In this document: positions 41,252 to 49,244 of the stretch, one piece after another
Numbering within the stretch: the first letter of the stretch is position 1
Layout: each line of letters starts with the position of its first letter
Origin: Acidobacteriota bacterium
GTDB lineage: Bacteria; Acidobacteriota; Terriglobia; UBA7540
Length of the DNA: 55,633 nt
Assembly (NCBI GenBank): GCA_003225365.1
Contig: QHZN01000082.1
Coordinates: 1 to 55,633, forward strand
Reading direction: 5' to 3'
Position numbers and translations under genes: made by a program
Notes under the pieces: generated by a model
Seen by the model: the letters and a program-made list of their open reading frames with translations, nothing else
The model's database searches: none
Told to the model about the DNA's origin: nothing

Positions 41252-43426
41252 GTGAACGAGACTTTGGTTAATATTCTCGGAAAGTTCAGCCCGCTTCTCG
41301 GAGGAATGGGTCGCAGGTCCGCCTCGGCCATCTTTATGTTTCACCGGGTCATCCCCGAGGGTGAAATTTGCTACGACCCCGAGATGGCCACTTCCAAGGA
41401 GCTTTTTGAGGCTTTCCTCGACTGGGCGGACGAGCGCTATCGAGTGGTTTCCTTGGTCGATTTGCTCAGCGCGCGCCCGAAGCAAGGGGATGGGAAGAAG
41501 CCGTTTTGTGCCATTACCTTCGACGACGGTTGGCAAGACGTTTTTCTCCACGCTTTTCCTCTTCTCCGCGCCCGCGAGATGCCTGCGACAATTTTTCTTC
41601 CCGTCCGATTCGTGGGAACGGTTCGACGGTTCTGGCAGGAACGCATTTGGTTTTTTTCGAGAGAGCTTCGGAGGAGGAACAAGGCTGAGTCCGTCGTGGA
41701 CCATTTGATGGCTCGGTTTCCCTGGTATCCGCCCCTCCCCGCTCAGGGATTGGATTTCAAGCCCTTAAGGCGAACGTTGCTCGAGCGGCCGAGCCAGGAG
41801 GCGGAGGAATTCGCCGATTGCCTGGAAGAAGTCTTGGGACCAGGGGCGGTGCCGCCGGGGCCCGCGTTCATGGACTGGACCCAGGTCCGCGCCATGCGAA
41901 GCGCTGGCATTACCTTTGGTTCCCACACGCTCAATCACACCCTGTTGATATGCTCGGACCCGAAGACCGCGCGCCGAGAGATTGAAGACTCGAGAACAGA
42001 GCTGGAGGGAATTCTCGGCGAGCCGACAGCGGGTTTTTCCTACCCTTGGGGAGCGTCCGACCCTCGACTGCGCGAGCAGGTCCGAAAAGCCGGATATGCT
42101 TTTGCGGTCGCGACAGACACGAACCTAATTCCTGAAGCAGCCGACCCCTATGCGCTGCCTCGCTTGGCAGTTAGCAGCGCATTCTTGCGCGGTCGAAACG
42201 GCAAGTTTGAGCCGAATCGGGTGAATTTTTATCTCTTCCGCGCGGCCATCCCTCTGGGCAAGCCGAAGCGAGCTTCGCCCGTCAATTCCTCCGGCCGAGA
42301 AAGAATTCGCATTGCTTTTGTCATTGACTTTATCGATGCCTGGGAGGATGGCGGAACTGAAAAGCAGTTGGCCCAGCTTATTTCAGCCCTCGATCGGGAT
42401 TACTTTGAGCCGGAGCTCTATTTTCTGCGTCCGTCGCTGGGGCTCACCGATAAAGATTTTCCGTGCCCGGTCCGAGTGGCGAGCCCGCTTCCCGCACCCA
42501 AGTGGTCCCGTGTCGGCGTGCTCTACCGTCTCGCACAGTTGTTCCGCCGCCATCGGCCTCACATTGTCCAAACTTTCTTTCGCGACGGGACGTACTACGG
42601 AGTCGCGGCGGCGAAATTCGCCCGTGTGCCCATTGTCGTCGTCTCTCGCCGCAACGCCGGACATTGGATCACTCGTGTCGACCGCCTTGCCTTAAAAATG
42701 ATCAACAGGCAGGTTGATTCCTGGCAGTGTAATTCCAGGGCCGCATTTGAGTCGTTGACGTCGGCCGAATCGGTTCCTGCGGAGCAAATCGAAATCCTTT
42801 CCAACGCTCTCGATGTGGACAGGTTTTCGCCCGCAACGGAGGAAGAAAAATCCTCAATTCGAAAACGCCTCGGCCTTCCTGATTCCAGTCTGGTTGCGGT
42901 TTCGGTGGCTAATTTGACGCCTGTGAAGGACACTTCTACCTTGGTTGACGCCGCGGCAATGTTGGTTGGGGCGCTGCCGGACGCGAGGTTCCTGCTAGTC
43001 GGCGACGGGCCCTTGCGCGCTCCCCTGGAGGAGCGAGCTCGGCAAAGGGGATTGAGCGAATCCGTTAAATTTGCCGGAACCCAATCGGATGTGCGCCCTT
43101 TCTTGGCCGCCGCCGACATCGGTGTGCTGACATCGAAGAGCGAAGGATCTTCCAATTCGCTCCTGGAATATATGGCGATGGGGTTGCCCATCGTCGCATC
43201 CGCCATCCCCGCCAACCGGGAGCTTGTGGAAGGGGTTTTTTTCGAGACGGGCAATCCCCGCGACCTCGCCGATAAATTGCTTGCGTTGTGGAGCGACCCG
43301 AAGCGGCGCGATCTCATGCGCCAAGGAAATCGGCAGCGGGCCCTGGAATACAGTCCTCAGCGCTTTGCCGAACGCGCGCAAAGCTACTACAGCAAGTTGG
43401 TCGCCAAATACTCGCAAGGTTCCTAG
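41252..43426 (+). CDS. Polysaccharide deacetylase-GT4 fusion
   Basis: About 724 residues. The N-terminal half is a NodB-type deacetylase: FMFHRV, FCAITFDDGWQD (metal-binding Asp pair), FGSHTLNHTLL (His pair) and FSYPWGASD. The C-terminal half (from about 350) is a GT4 enzyme with DGGTEKQL, HIVQTFFRDGTYYG, SVANLTPVKDTSTL and TSKSEGSSNSLLEYMAMGLP. The fusion could couple deglycosylation or deacetylation of a sugar with its transfer. The start is placed at GTG 41252 since GAGG precedes it by 9 bases; TTG codons at 41237 and 41243 are alternatives. No signal peptide is present, so the deacetylase half is probably cytoplasmic. Confidence 0.86.
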   Translation: MNETLVNILGKFSPLLGGMGRRSASAIFMFHRVIPEGEICYDPEMATSKELFEAFLDWADERYRVVSLVDLLSARPKQGDGKKPFCAITFDDGWQDVFLHAFPLLRAREMPATIFLPVRFVGTVRRFWQERIWFFSRELRRRNKAESVVDHLMARFPWYPPLPAQGLDFKPLRRTLLERPSQEAEEFADCLEEVLGPGAVPPGPAFMDWTQVRAMRSAGITFGSHTLNHTLLICSDPKTARREIEDSRTELEGILGEPTAGFSYPWGASDPRLREQVRKAGYAFAVATDTNLIPEAADPYALPRLAVSSAFLRGRNGKFEPNRVNFYLFRAAIPLGKPKRASPVNSSGRERIRIAFVIDFIDAWEDGGTEKQLAQLISALDRDYFEPELYFLRPSLGLTDKDFPCPVRVASPLPAPKWSRVGVLYRLAQLFRRHRPHIVQTFFRDGTYYGVAAAKFARVPIVVVSRRNAGHWITRVDRLALKMINRQVDSWQCNSRAAFESLTSAESVPAEQIEILSNALDVDRFSPATEEEKSSIRKRLGLPDSSLVAVSVANLTPVKDTSTLVDAAAMLVGALPDARFLLVGDGPLRAPLEERARQRGLSESVKFAGTQSDVRPFLAAADIGVLTSKSEGSSNSLLEYMAMGLPIVASAIPANRELVEGVFFETGNPRDLADKLLALWSDPKRRDLMRQGNRQRALEYSPQRFAERAQSYYSKLVAKYSQGS

Positions 43427-43552
43427 GATTCGAGCCTGCGGCCCACAAGCCGCCAGCGGCCGCAGGGCGAGACGGAAAAAGACGGGGGCGGATCCGGGCC
43501 GGGGGCCACAAAGGGATTCTGCTGCCATGAACCGCGGAGGAAAAGAAGAGCG

Positions 43553-46390
43553 GTGAAAGAAAACTTGGTCGCCATGCCGGGTGAAGCGAGTGCGGCGAGG
43601 CCTACCTCACTTGAGGACGCGAAGTCCCGGATTCCCGGAAATATCATATATAACTTCTTAGGTTACGCTATAAATATTATCATAACCTTTCTAATAGCGC
43701 CTGTGGTCGTACACCGGCTCGGCGAAACGGCTTATGGCGTTTGGGGATTGATCGGGCAAGTCATCGGATATTCATTTTTGCTGGATTTCGGAATTCGCAT
43801 CGCCGTGACCCGTTTCGTCGGCCACCACCTGGCGCTCCGCGAGCCGAGAGAAATCAACCGGGTCCTGACGACGGGCTTGGTTTTCACGGCGGCTTCCGCC
43901 GCGCTCGCGCTGGCGGGCGGAGCGGTCACCGCGTATTTCCTCCCGCGGCTGTTTGCCATACCGCCCTCCCTGGTCCGGGAGGCGCGAATCGCCGTCCTAC
44001 TCACTTCAGTCGCCTTCGCAACTTCTTTTCCCGGGTCTCTGTTTAACGGCGCCGTGGCGGCCCTCTCCCGATATGATTTGCTCAATATCCGGAATGTCTT
44101 GCCCAATGTCCTTCGGGGGGCGCTCCTGTGGTTTTATCTCGATCGCGGCTATGGGCTCGTGGCCGTGGCCGCGATATCGGCGGGCAGCTTCGTCGTGACC
44201 TACCTCTTGGATCTTTATTTTGCTTCGCGGCACCTGCCCGATTTTGAAATCGGCCGGAGGTTCTTCGATGTCGCAACGCTACGCACCCTTCTGAGCTTTA
44301 GTTTCTATGCCTTCGTGTTGACGATTTCCTGGCGCGTCTTGTTCATGACGGACAACATCGTGGTCGGTTTCGTTCTGGGGCCGGCGGCCGTGACTTTTTA
44401 CTCCGTGGGGATGAACCTGGCGGACCTGTTGCGCAGCAGCCTGGGCAACATCAGCAACCTTTTTGCGCCCCTCGCGTCACAGATGAACGCCCTCCGCGAC
44501 AAGGATTCGCTTCGCAGCATGCTCTTCCGGGGCTCCCGAATCTGCCTGCTCTACGCCCTGGCGGGGGCGGGCGCGCTGGTCGTCCTGGGCCCCTCCTTTC
44601 TCGGTTTCTGGATGGGCGCCGAGTTCATCACTCGGAGCGGGCCGGTGCTCGTGGTGCTGGCCCTCGAGGTAGTTTGTTCTGCGATTTCCTCCGTCCACGG
44701 CCAGGTCCTCTACGGTATGAGCCGCCACAAAGCCAACGCCTGGCTTTCGCTCGGGCAAGCGGCGACCAATTTTTCCTTGAGCGCCATTCTGGTCCGCGCG
44801 ATGGGCCCGGTCGGCGTGGCTTGGGGTACGCTCATTCCGGCGGTTTTTGTCGAAGGTGTAATCTTGCCTGCCTACACCATACGGTCTCTTGATTTGTCGC
44901 TGCGCCGGTACTATATGAAAGCGGCGCTTCGGCCGGTCTTGGTTTCGATCCCATACCTCGGCTGCCTGTGGTTGGCGCGAGCGGAGGGTCTGGTCCGCGG
45001 TTACGCTTCGTTGGCCGCGGCGGTCGGCTGCGGCCTGGCCGTTTATGGCTTGCTCGCCTGGCGGTTTGTCATCGACGGCGATGACAAGGAAATTGCCTGG
45101 CGCTGGATCGCCAGCTTCAGGCCCGCTCTCGCCAGGGTCGGGCAGGCTTTTGGGACGCCGCCTCCGGTCGCGGCCGGCCCCTACTCGGTCGGTGCCCCGG
45201 GACCGGCTCGGGTGCGGTCCACCAAACTTCACATCTTGACAGTCGCGAAGTACCCCCTCGGCGGGATCCGGACCTACCTCAAATACGTTTACGGCCATTT
45301 CGATTCGGCGAAATACAGGTTCACGATTGTTGCCACTCGATTTCCCGAGAGTTCGTTGATCCCTCAAGACCTGTCGGATTTCGAAGTGGAGCTCGACGAG
45401 TGTGAGGAGGCGTCCGGAAATCGTGGCCTCCTCGGTGCAACCCGCGAAGCTCTCCGCCGCTCTCCCGTTGACCTGATCCACTCGCAAGGATTGACAGCGG
45501 GACTGGTGGCTATCCTGGCGAACTGGCGTTTAAGGCGGCCTCACGTCATAACCCACCACGATGTCTTCCGAAGGGACCAATTCCGAGGTGCGCACGGATG
45601 GCTCGGGAGGCGGCTCATGGCCATCCTGCTTTCCCGGGCCAACCTCATTGTTTGCGTCACCGAGGACGCGCGCGAGAATTTCCGTGAATTCCTCCCCTGG
45701 TTCCCGGCGGGGAAACTAATGGTGGTTCCTAATGGTATTGCCACGCTTCCCTTTGCGGATGTCGCCCGGCTCCGGCGTAATCGCGCCGCCGATGCCCGTC
45801 TGCAGGCACCTCCTTTTACGTTTGCTTTCCTTGGCCGCTTCATGCCCCAGAAGGGCTTTGACGTTCTCATCGGAGCCGTCGCCGAGCTGGCAAGCCATGC
45901 GGGCTCCGAGCGGGCTTTTAGAATCCTTGCCGTAAACCGAGGGGACCGAATCGGTATGTACCGGACCGAAATAGCCAAACGGGGTCTCGAGGCGTTCTTT
46001 GAGTTTCCCGGCTTCCGGACTTCGGTCAGCGACCTCTTCCATGAGCTTGGCTGCGTAGTCATTCCGTCCAGGTGGGAGGCCGGTCCCTTGGTTCCCATGG
46101 AGGCGATGGCCGCCGGCTGTCCGCTCATCGCCAGCGACTGCATCGGACTTCGCGAAGTTGTCCGCGGGACTCCAGCGCTTGTCGCGAACGCGGGCGATGC
46201 CCATTCGCTGGCTCAACAGATGAAGGCTGCCATGGACCGTGAGCCCGAGCTTCGCACCGTGTGCTCGGACTTCGCAAGCGTTGCTCAGAACCGCTTTGAC
46301 GTTCGCCACGCCGTCGCGTCCATGGAGCAGATATTTTCAGCTTTGGTAGATTCCGAGAAACGCGCAAACCTTTGGCTGGGCCGGGTATAG
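43553..46390 (+). CDS. Polysaccharide flippase (Wzx-like)-GT4 fusion
   Basis: 945 residues. Residues about 30-520 form a polysaccharide flippase of the MOP superfamily: 12-14 membrane helices starting IPGNIIYNFLGYAINIII, with GVWGLIGQVIGY and GMSRHKANAW loops. After a linker (about 520-560) a GT4 domain begins with HILTVAKYPLGGIRTYLK and shows LGRFMPQKGFDVLI and VIPSRWEAGPLVPMEAMAAGCP, the donor-binding motifs. One frame covers both with no break. A flippase fused to a glycosyltransferase could link completion of the lipid-linked repeat to its translocation. The start is GTG 43553 with GGAGG 12 bases upstream. It is the last gene of the cluster. Confidence 0.88.
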   Translation: MKENLVAMPGEASAARPTSLEDAKSRIPGNIIYNFLGYAINIIITFLIAPVVVHRLGETAYGVWGLIGQVIGYSFLLDFGIRIAVTRFVGHHLALREPREINRVLTTGLVFTAASAALALAGGAVTAYFLPRLFAIPPSLVREARIAVLLTSVAFATSFPGSLFNGAVAALSRYDLLNIRNVLPNVLRGALLWFYLDRGYGLVAVAAISAGSFVVTYLLDLYFASRHLPDFEIGRRFFDVATLRTLLSFSFYAFVLTISWRVLFMTDNIVVGFVLGPAAVTFYSVGMNLADLLRSSLGNISNLFAPLASQMNALRDKDSLRSMLFRGSRICLLYALAGAGALVVLGPSFLGFWMGAEFITRSGPVLVVLALEVVCSAISSVHGQVLYGMSRHKANAWLSLGQAATNFSLSAILVRAMGPVGVAWGTLIPAVFVEGVILPAYTIRSLDLSLRRYYMKAALRPVLVSIPYLGCLWLARAEGLVRGYASLAAAVGCGLAVYGLLAWRFVIDGDDKEIAWRWIASFRPALARVGQAFGTPPPVAAGPYSVGAPGPARVRSTKLHILTVAKYPLGGIRTYLKYVYGHFDSAKYRFTIVATRFPESSLIPQDLSDFEVELDECEEASGNRGLLGATREALRRSPVDLIHSQGLTAGLVAILANWRLRRPHVITHHDVFRRDQFRGAHGWLGRRLMAILLSRANLIVCVTEDARENFREFLPWFPAGKLMVVPNGIATLPFADVARLRRNRAADARLQAPPFTFAFLGRFMPQKGFDVLIGAVAELASHAGSERAFRILAVNRGDRIGMYRTEIAKRGLEAFFEFPGFRTSVSDLFHELGCVVIPSRWEAGPLVPMEAMAAGCPLIASDCIGLREVVRGTPALVANAGDAHSLAQQMKAAMDREPELRTVCSDFASVAQNRFDVRHAVASMEQIFSALVDSEKRANLWLGRV

Positions 46391-46513
46391 GGGGGCGCCC
46401 CCTCCCCCAGCCCGCTCCGCAGGGAAGGTGGCGTTGGGTCACAGCGAATTACTCATGAGGAGCGACGCGGTTAAACTTCACCTTTGCTGTGGCAGAGTCA
46501 CCGCAGCCGGCGA

Positions 46514-48778
46514 TCATGGACAGGGCGAGCTCCGGGTCGAGATCGTGCCGTTCCCGACGGCCTTGCCTGTGGAGCAGACCGTGGCGGCGGAGGTCTCGGA
46601 AGTTGTACACCCGTAAGCGGCAATCCCCGGCGGCCCGCATACCTTGACAGCGTTCGTGATCCCGGAAGGAATAGTGTTGTTCTTGAAGTTCGCGCTGGTT
46701 TGCCCGCCCGAGTATCCCAAGGCATCGGTGAACATCGGCCAGCCGCCACCCGTGCAATTCCCTCCGAAACATGTGAAGGCGTTGCTCGAAGCCGTCACTC
46801 CGTTGGCTGAGACCACGACAATGCCGTTCCCGCCGTTTAACTCGATGTTGTTGTTATAGACGTTGATAGCCGTGGTCATAAGGTTGCAATCGTCTTCCCC
46901 GACGTGGATGACCCCAAGCCGCCCCGTCTCTTGGCTGTTGGAGATGGTGTTGTTGTAAACGCTTCCGTGCTGGATGCCCCATGGACCAGCGCCGCCGGAA
47001 CAGCCTGCCGGGAATTCCCGGTAACGAATCGCCCGATTGTTCGAGGCATAGACCAGGTTATTGTAAATGTCGCAGGTGCCGTTGACCCCCGCTCCCTGGT
47101 CGCACATGAGGGCCCGGCCGTCCTGGGTTGTGCCCGAAACCGTATCCATTTGCACTTGGTTGTCGTGCAAGAAGGCGAAGGGAATCTGCCCAACACCCAT
47201 ACCCTGGCAGGCGTTCAACAGGCCGCCCGTGCAGTGAATGTAGTTGTGATCGAACTCCGCGCTGCAATTGCCCTGGCTTACGATTCCTCCATAGCGGTTA
47301 CCAACACCAGTCCCAGTTATGCTGGTCATGGAAATGTGGTCCGCCCGGCAAGGCATCCCGAGGCCGCTTCCGCCGCCGGAATAGGCGCCCGGATTGTCCA
47401 TCTCGAACATCACGGCCCACACTCCATTGAGTTCGTGCTGGTTCTGGACCGCCAGGTGGTGGATGCGCGCCTGGCCGGAGGTGATTTGGTTATAGATGTC
47501 CACGCACGCCTGGGGATACGCGGATTGGTCCCTATTGCAGGTCACGGTCCCGTTGTAGATCGTGTTCCCATTCCCTGAGACATCAAAGATTGCACCTGTG
47601 ATGGTGAACCCGCCTAAGTCCAAGTTCACATGGGTCGTGTTGTAATTGATGGTGATGCAAGTCGCCGTAGGATCAGTCCCGATGTTCTGGCTGACTTTAT
47701 AATTTCCGGAAGCGCCGATGGTCTTGCCGCAAGCCGAGATCGCCTGCTGGTTGGGTGGCGGACCCAGACCCTCGTACGGGTCGCCGCAGACACCGTAGGT
47801 GCTGTTGACGCAGACGCCCGTCGCAGTTGTTGCCGCCGAGACTACGGTCATGCTGTAGGCTTTAGCCGAGGTATTGCTCGTCGAGTCCTTCACCTGAACG
47901 GTGAATGAATACGTGGCGGCGGTGGTCGGCGTCCCCGAGAGCGTGCCCGAGGTGGAAAGCGTCAGCCCGCCAGGAAGAGCGCTCCCCGATGCAACGCTCC
48001 AAGTGTAAGGTGAATTCCCGCCAGTGGCTGCGAGGACGGTGGTCCTGTAAGCCATGGAGACTGATCCGTTCGGAACCGAAGCGGTCGTGATGGATAGCGA
48101 CGGGGTGATATAGGCTGCTATGAGCACGCTGTAGGTGTAAGAGGCGGTGTGCAAGTCCGAATCCGTGACTTGCGCCGTAAACGAATAGGTTCCGCTCGTA
48201 GTGGGCGTGCCGCTGATGGCCCCTGATGCGGCCAAACTGAGCCCCGTGGGCAAGCTGCCGCTGGTCGTCCTCCATGTGTAGGGGAATGTACCGCCGGTCG
48301 CGGCCAAGGTCTGACTGTAAGAAGTGTCGCTAGTTCCCGCGGAAAGTGAGGTCGTAGCGATGGCCAGCGGGGTGGTCGTGCTGGGAACAGTATTGATAGT
48401 AAAAGTCGCCGAATTCGATGTGCCGCCGCCCTTGCCGGGGTCGTAGACCGAAACCTGTACCGTCCCCGCGGCGGTCAGCAACGTACTCGGAATCATCGCC
48501 TGCAATTGACTGCTGCTGACAAGAGTGGTGGAAATCGAGCCCGTAGTAGAGCCCACCCACTGCACCAAGGCTCCAGACACGAAATTTGTCCCAACCACGG
48601 TCAGAGTGAAGCTTGCCCCGCCAGCCGTGGCGCTGGTGGGCGAGATGGAACTAACAGTGGGTTTGGTCGAGTTCTTGACCCGGCCGCCTTGACTTTGGCT
48701 GGTCTCGGGAGCGAACGCCATCAAGCCGATCGTGACTAGCACCCAGCCGAATATTAATTTGTCTTGGAATTTTAGCAT
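46514..48778 (-). CDS. Secreted protein with Ig-like domains and parallel beta-helix
   Basis: 754 residues. Signal peptide (FGWVLVTIGLMAFA). Domain order: an IPT/TIG-type Ig fold (KPTVSSISPTSATAGG, about 40-130); two putative-Ig (He_PIG) repeats with the FPYTW/SPYTW ... GLSL ... GTPTTSGTYSFTAQVTDS pattern (about 140-310); and a right-handed parallel beta-helix domain (from about 360) with repeated YNNTIS, HNYIHC and NNLVYAS turns. The beta-helix resembles polysaccharide lyases or epimerases, so it may act on or bind exopolysaccharide; no catalytic residues can be assigned. The start at 48778 has GGGGAG just upstream. It is convergent with the exopolysaccharide cluster. No PEP-CTERM signal is present. 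Confidence 0.75.
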   Translation of the reverse strand: MLKFQDKLIFGWVLVTIGLMAFAPETSQSQGGRVKNSTKPTVSSISPTSATAGGASFTLTVVGTNFVSGALVQWVGSTTGSISTTLVSSSQLQAMIPSTLLTAAGTVQVSVYDPGKGGGTSNSATFTINTVPSTTTPLAIATTSLSAGTSDTSYSQTLAATGGTFPYTWRTTSGSLPTGLSLAASGAISGTPTTSGTYSFTAQVTDSDLHTASYTYSVLIAAYITPSLSITTASVPNGSVSMAYRTTVLAATGGNSPYTWSVASGSALPGGLTLSTSGTLSGTPTTAATYSFTVQVKDSTSNTSAKAYSMTVVSAATTATGVCVNSTYGVCGDPYEGLGPPPNQQAISACGKTIGASGNYKVSQNIGTDPTATCITINYNTTHVNLDLGGFTITGAIFDVSGNGNTIYNGTVTCNRDQSAYPQACVDIYNQITSGQARIHHLAVQNQHELNGVWAVMFEMDNPGAYSGGGSGLGMPCRADHISMTSITGTGVGNRYGGIVSQGNCSAEFDHNYIHCTGGLLNACQGMGVGQIPFAFLHDNQVQMDTVSGTTQDGRALMCDQGAGVNGTCDIYNNLVYASNNRAIRYREFPAGCSGGAGPWGIQHGSVYNNTISNSQETGRLGVIHVGEDDCNLMTTAINVYNNNIELNGGNGIVVVSANGVTASSNAFTCFGGNCTGGGWPMFTDALGYSGGQTSANFKNNTIPSGITNAVKVCGPPGIAAYGCTTSETSAATVCSTGKAVGNGTISTRSSPCP

Positions 48779-49244
48779 TGCTCCCCCCTTCCCCGCGGAT
48801 GGGATTTGAGCGCGAGTTCTGATCGTGCCCATAGCCTGCTGTGATATCGGTAGTCTGGAAGATTCGGTTGAGCCATCGTTGCGCCCGCCCTCTGATATTG
48901 TCTTGTGCTGCGACTGGCTCATGGCACAAAACCCCATCCAGTGGACACGGGGACGAACGATTTCAGCTAGTAAAATGCACTTGGGATACCAGATGACTCT
49001 ACTCTAACAAGAGCTTGTTTGTCAATTTAAATCCTTACCTACAAACATGTTAGGACACATTTTTGCATCGCTTGAGCAGAGTTAAGTCGGTAGTTTTGCT
49101 AAAGCGTGCAAAGGCTTATAATTCGTGCGCAGTAGATTGCACATGTTGTATGGCCATAGTCTAGGGGTTGGGCCAAAGGGTGAGAGAACGACTGGTTCGA
49201 TGGCTTTGGAACAATTGCACTGATGGTAGCCGCGAATTCATGAA
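48779..49244. other. Intergenic region upstream of the beta-helix gene
   Basis: 466 bases, AT-richer from 49010 onward. Apart from the candidate sigma-54 site at 48976-48991 I see no gene or clear structure. Confidence 0.5.
48976..48991 (-). promoter_or_regulatory. Candidate sigma-54 promoter of the beta-helix gene
   Basis: The minus-strand sequence TGGTATCCCAAGTGCA keeps TGGYAY and TGCA at exact -24/-12 spacing. It lies about 190 bases before the chosen start codon, so the leader would be long. Confidence 0.45.

Noticed and set aside
40403..41704. Open frame of 433 codons on the - strand across two fusion genes
   Set aside because: It covers parts of two well-supported genes in antisense and shows no motif.
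46391..46420. GGGGGGCGCCCCC as a terminator between the flippase fusion and the beta-helix gene
   Set aside because: The palindrome has no loop and no T-tract; it is a weak candidate at best.
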